This document shows positions 22,774-22,818 of a stretch of 22,818 bases of DNA, piece by piece. The stretch is from an uncultured Collinsella sp. (GTDB lineage Bacteria; Actinomycetota; Coriobacteriia; Coriobacteriales; Coriobacteriaceae), in assembly GCA_959596495.1 (NCBI GenBank), contig CAUFXK010000029.1, positions 1 to 22,818 of the forward strand. The letters are read 5' to 3'. Position numbers and translations under genes: made by a program. Below the pieces are notes generated by a model that saw only the letters and a list, made by a program, of their open reading frames with translations, was not told the origin of the DNA and searched no databases. How positions within the stretch are numbered: the first letter of the stretch is position 1; each line of letters starts with the position of its first letter.

Positions 22774-22818
22774 AGCATCGAAACCCACCTTCCGCCGCGC
22801 CGGAGGGCGTTCCGGCGC
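22730..22818 (+). CDS. Start of a divisome gene, probably ftsQ (partial)
   Basis: An open frame begins at ATG 22730, inside the end of murB, and runs off the window after 29 codons without a stop. GGGAGG (22721-22726) lies just before it. The peptide begins MASSSDRKLNSSAS and goes on with a basic stretch (KPTFRRAGGRSG), like the cytoplasmic tails expected before the single membrane segment of FtsQ/DivIB. In many dcw clusters ftsQ follows murB or murC. No domain is visible yet, so the name rests on place and composition. The 44-bp overlap with murB implies coupled translation. Confidence 0.6.
   Translation, partial: MASSSDRKLNSSASRASKPTFRRAGGRSG

Noticed and set aside
1..22818. CRISPR array, insertion sequence, prophage, tRNA or rRNA
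   Set aside because: No regularly spaced repeats, transposase or phage genes, or tRNA/rRNA-like sequences were seen on either strand.

Overview
The window looks like part of the chromosome of a high-GC, gut-type anaerobic actinobacterium of the class Coriobacteriia, most probably Collinsella or a close relative. This rests on an arginine deiminase operon with a YfcC-type transporter, a DUF1846 protein, GC-rich codon use, strong Shine-Dalgarno sites, -10 boxes of the TATAAT/TACAAT type, and a dcw (division and cell wall) cluster whose protein sequences have an actinobacterial flavour. The genus is an inference from memory of such proteins; no search was run. All recognised genes lie on the + strand.

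Region 1 (1-4140) is arginine fermentation: arcA (arginine deiminase), argF/arcB (ornithine carbamoyltransferase) and a YfcC/DcuC-type membrane transporter that probably exchanges arginine for ornithine or imports a pathway substrate. Hairpins separate the genes. A strong terminator sits between argF and the transporter gene, and a multi-hairpin tail follows the transporter. The carbamate kinase gene of the pathway is not in the window. Region 2 (3996-4525) is a 530-bp gene-free stretch with mutually exclusive RNA stems, a possible 5' relic of a second YfcC transporter gene and two REP-like palindromes.

Region 3 (4480-6660) holds two monocistronic-looking units of unknown role: a DUF1846 protein and a 112-residue winged-helix-like protein, each with its own terminator. 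Region 4 (6781-9386) is pyrG (CTP synthase) followed 2 bp later by xerD (tyrosine recombinase), closed by a very long perfect hairpin with a T-tract.

Region 5 (9387-9849) is a 463-bp control region for the dcw cluster. It contains several palindromes, a G-rich track with phased TGGGG boxes that fits a MraZ operator and could also fold as a G-quadruplex, a good sigma70-type promoter and twin GGGGYGGTTCCCC hairpins. Region 6 (9850-22818) is the dcw cluster itself: mraZ, rsmH, ftsL-like, ftsI (PBP), murF, mraY, murD, ftsW, murG, murC, murB and the first 29 codons of a gene that is probably ftsQ. Together these make UDP-MurNAc-pentapeptide and lipids I and II, and supply the septal glycosyltransferase/transpeptidase pair. 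murE is absent from its usual place between ftsI and murF.

No mobile element, CRISPR array, tRNA, rRNA or obviously novel gene system was seen. The most interesting signals are in the non-coding DNA: the mraZ control region, the transporter leader and tail RNA structures, and the decayed transporter fragment.
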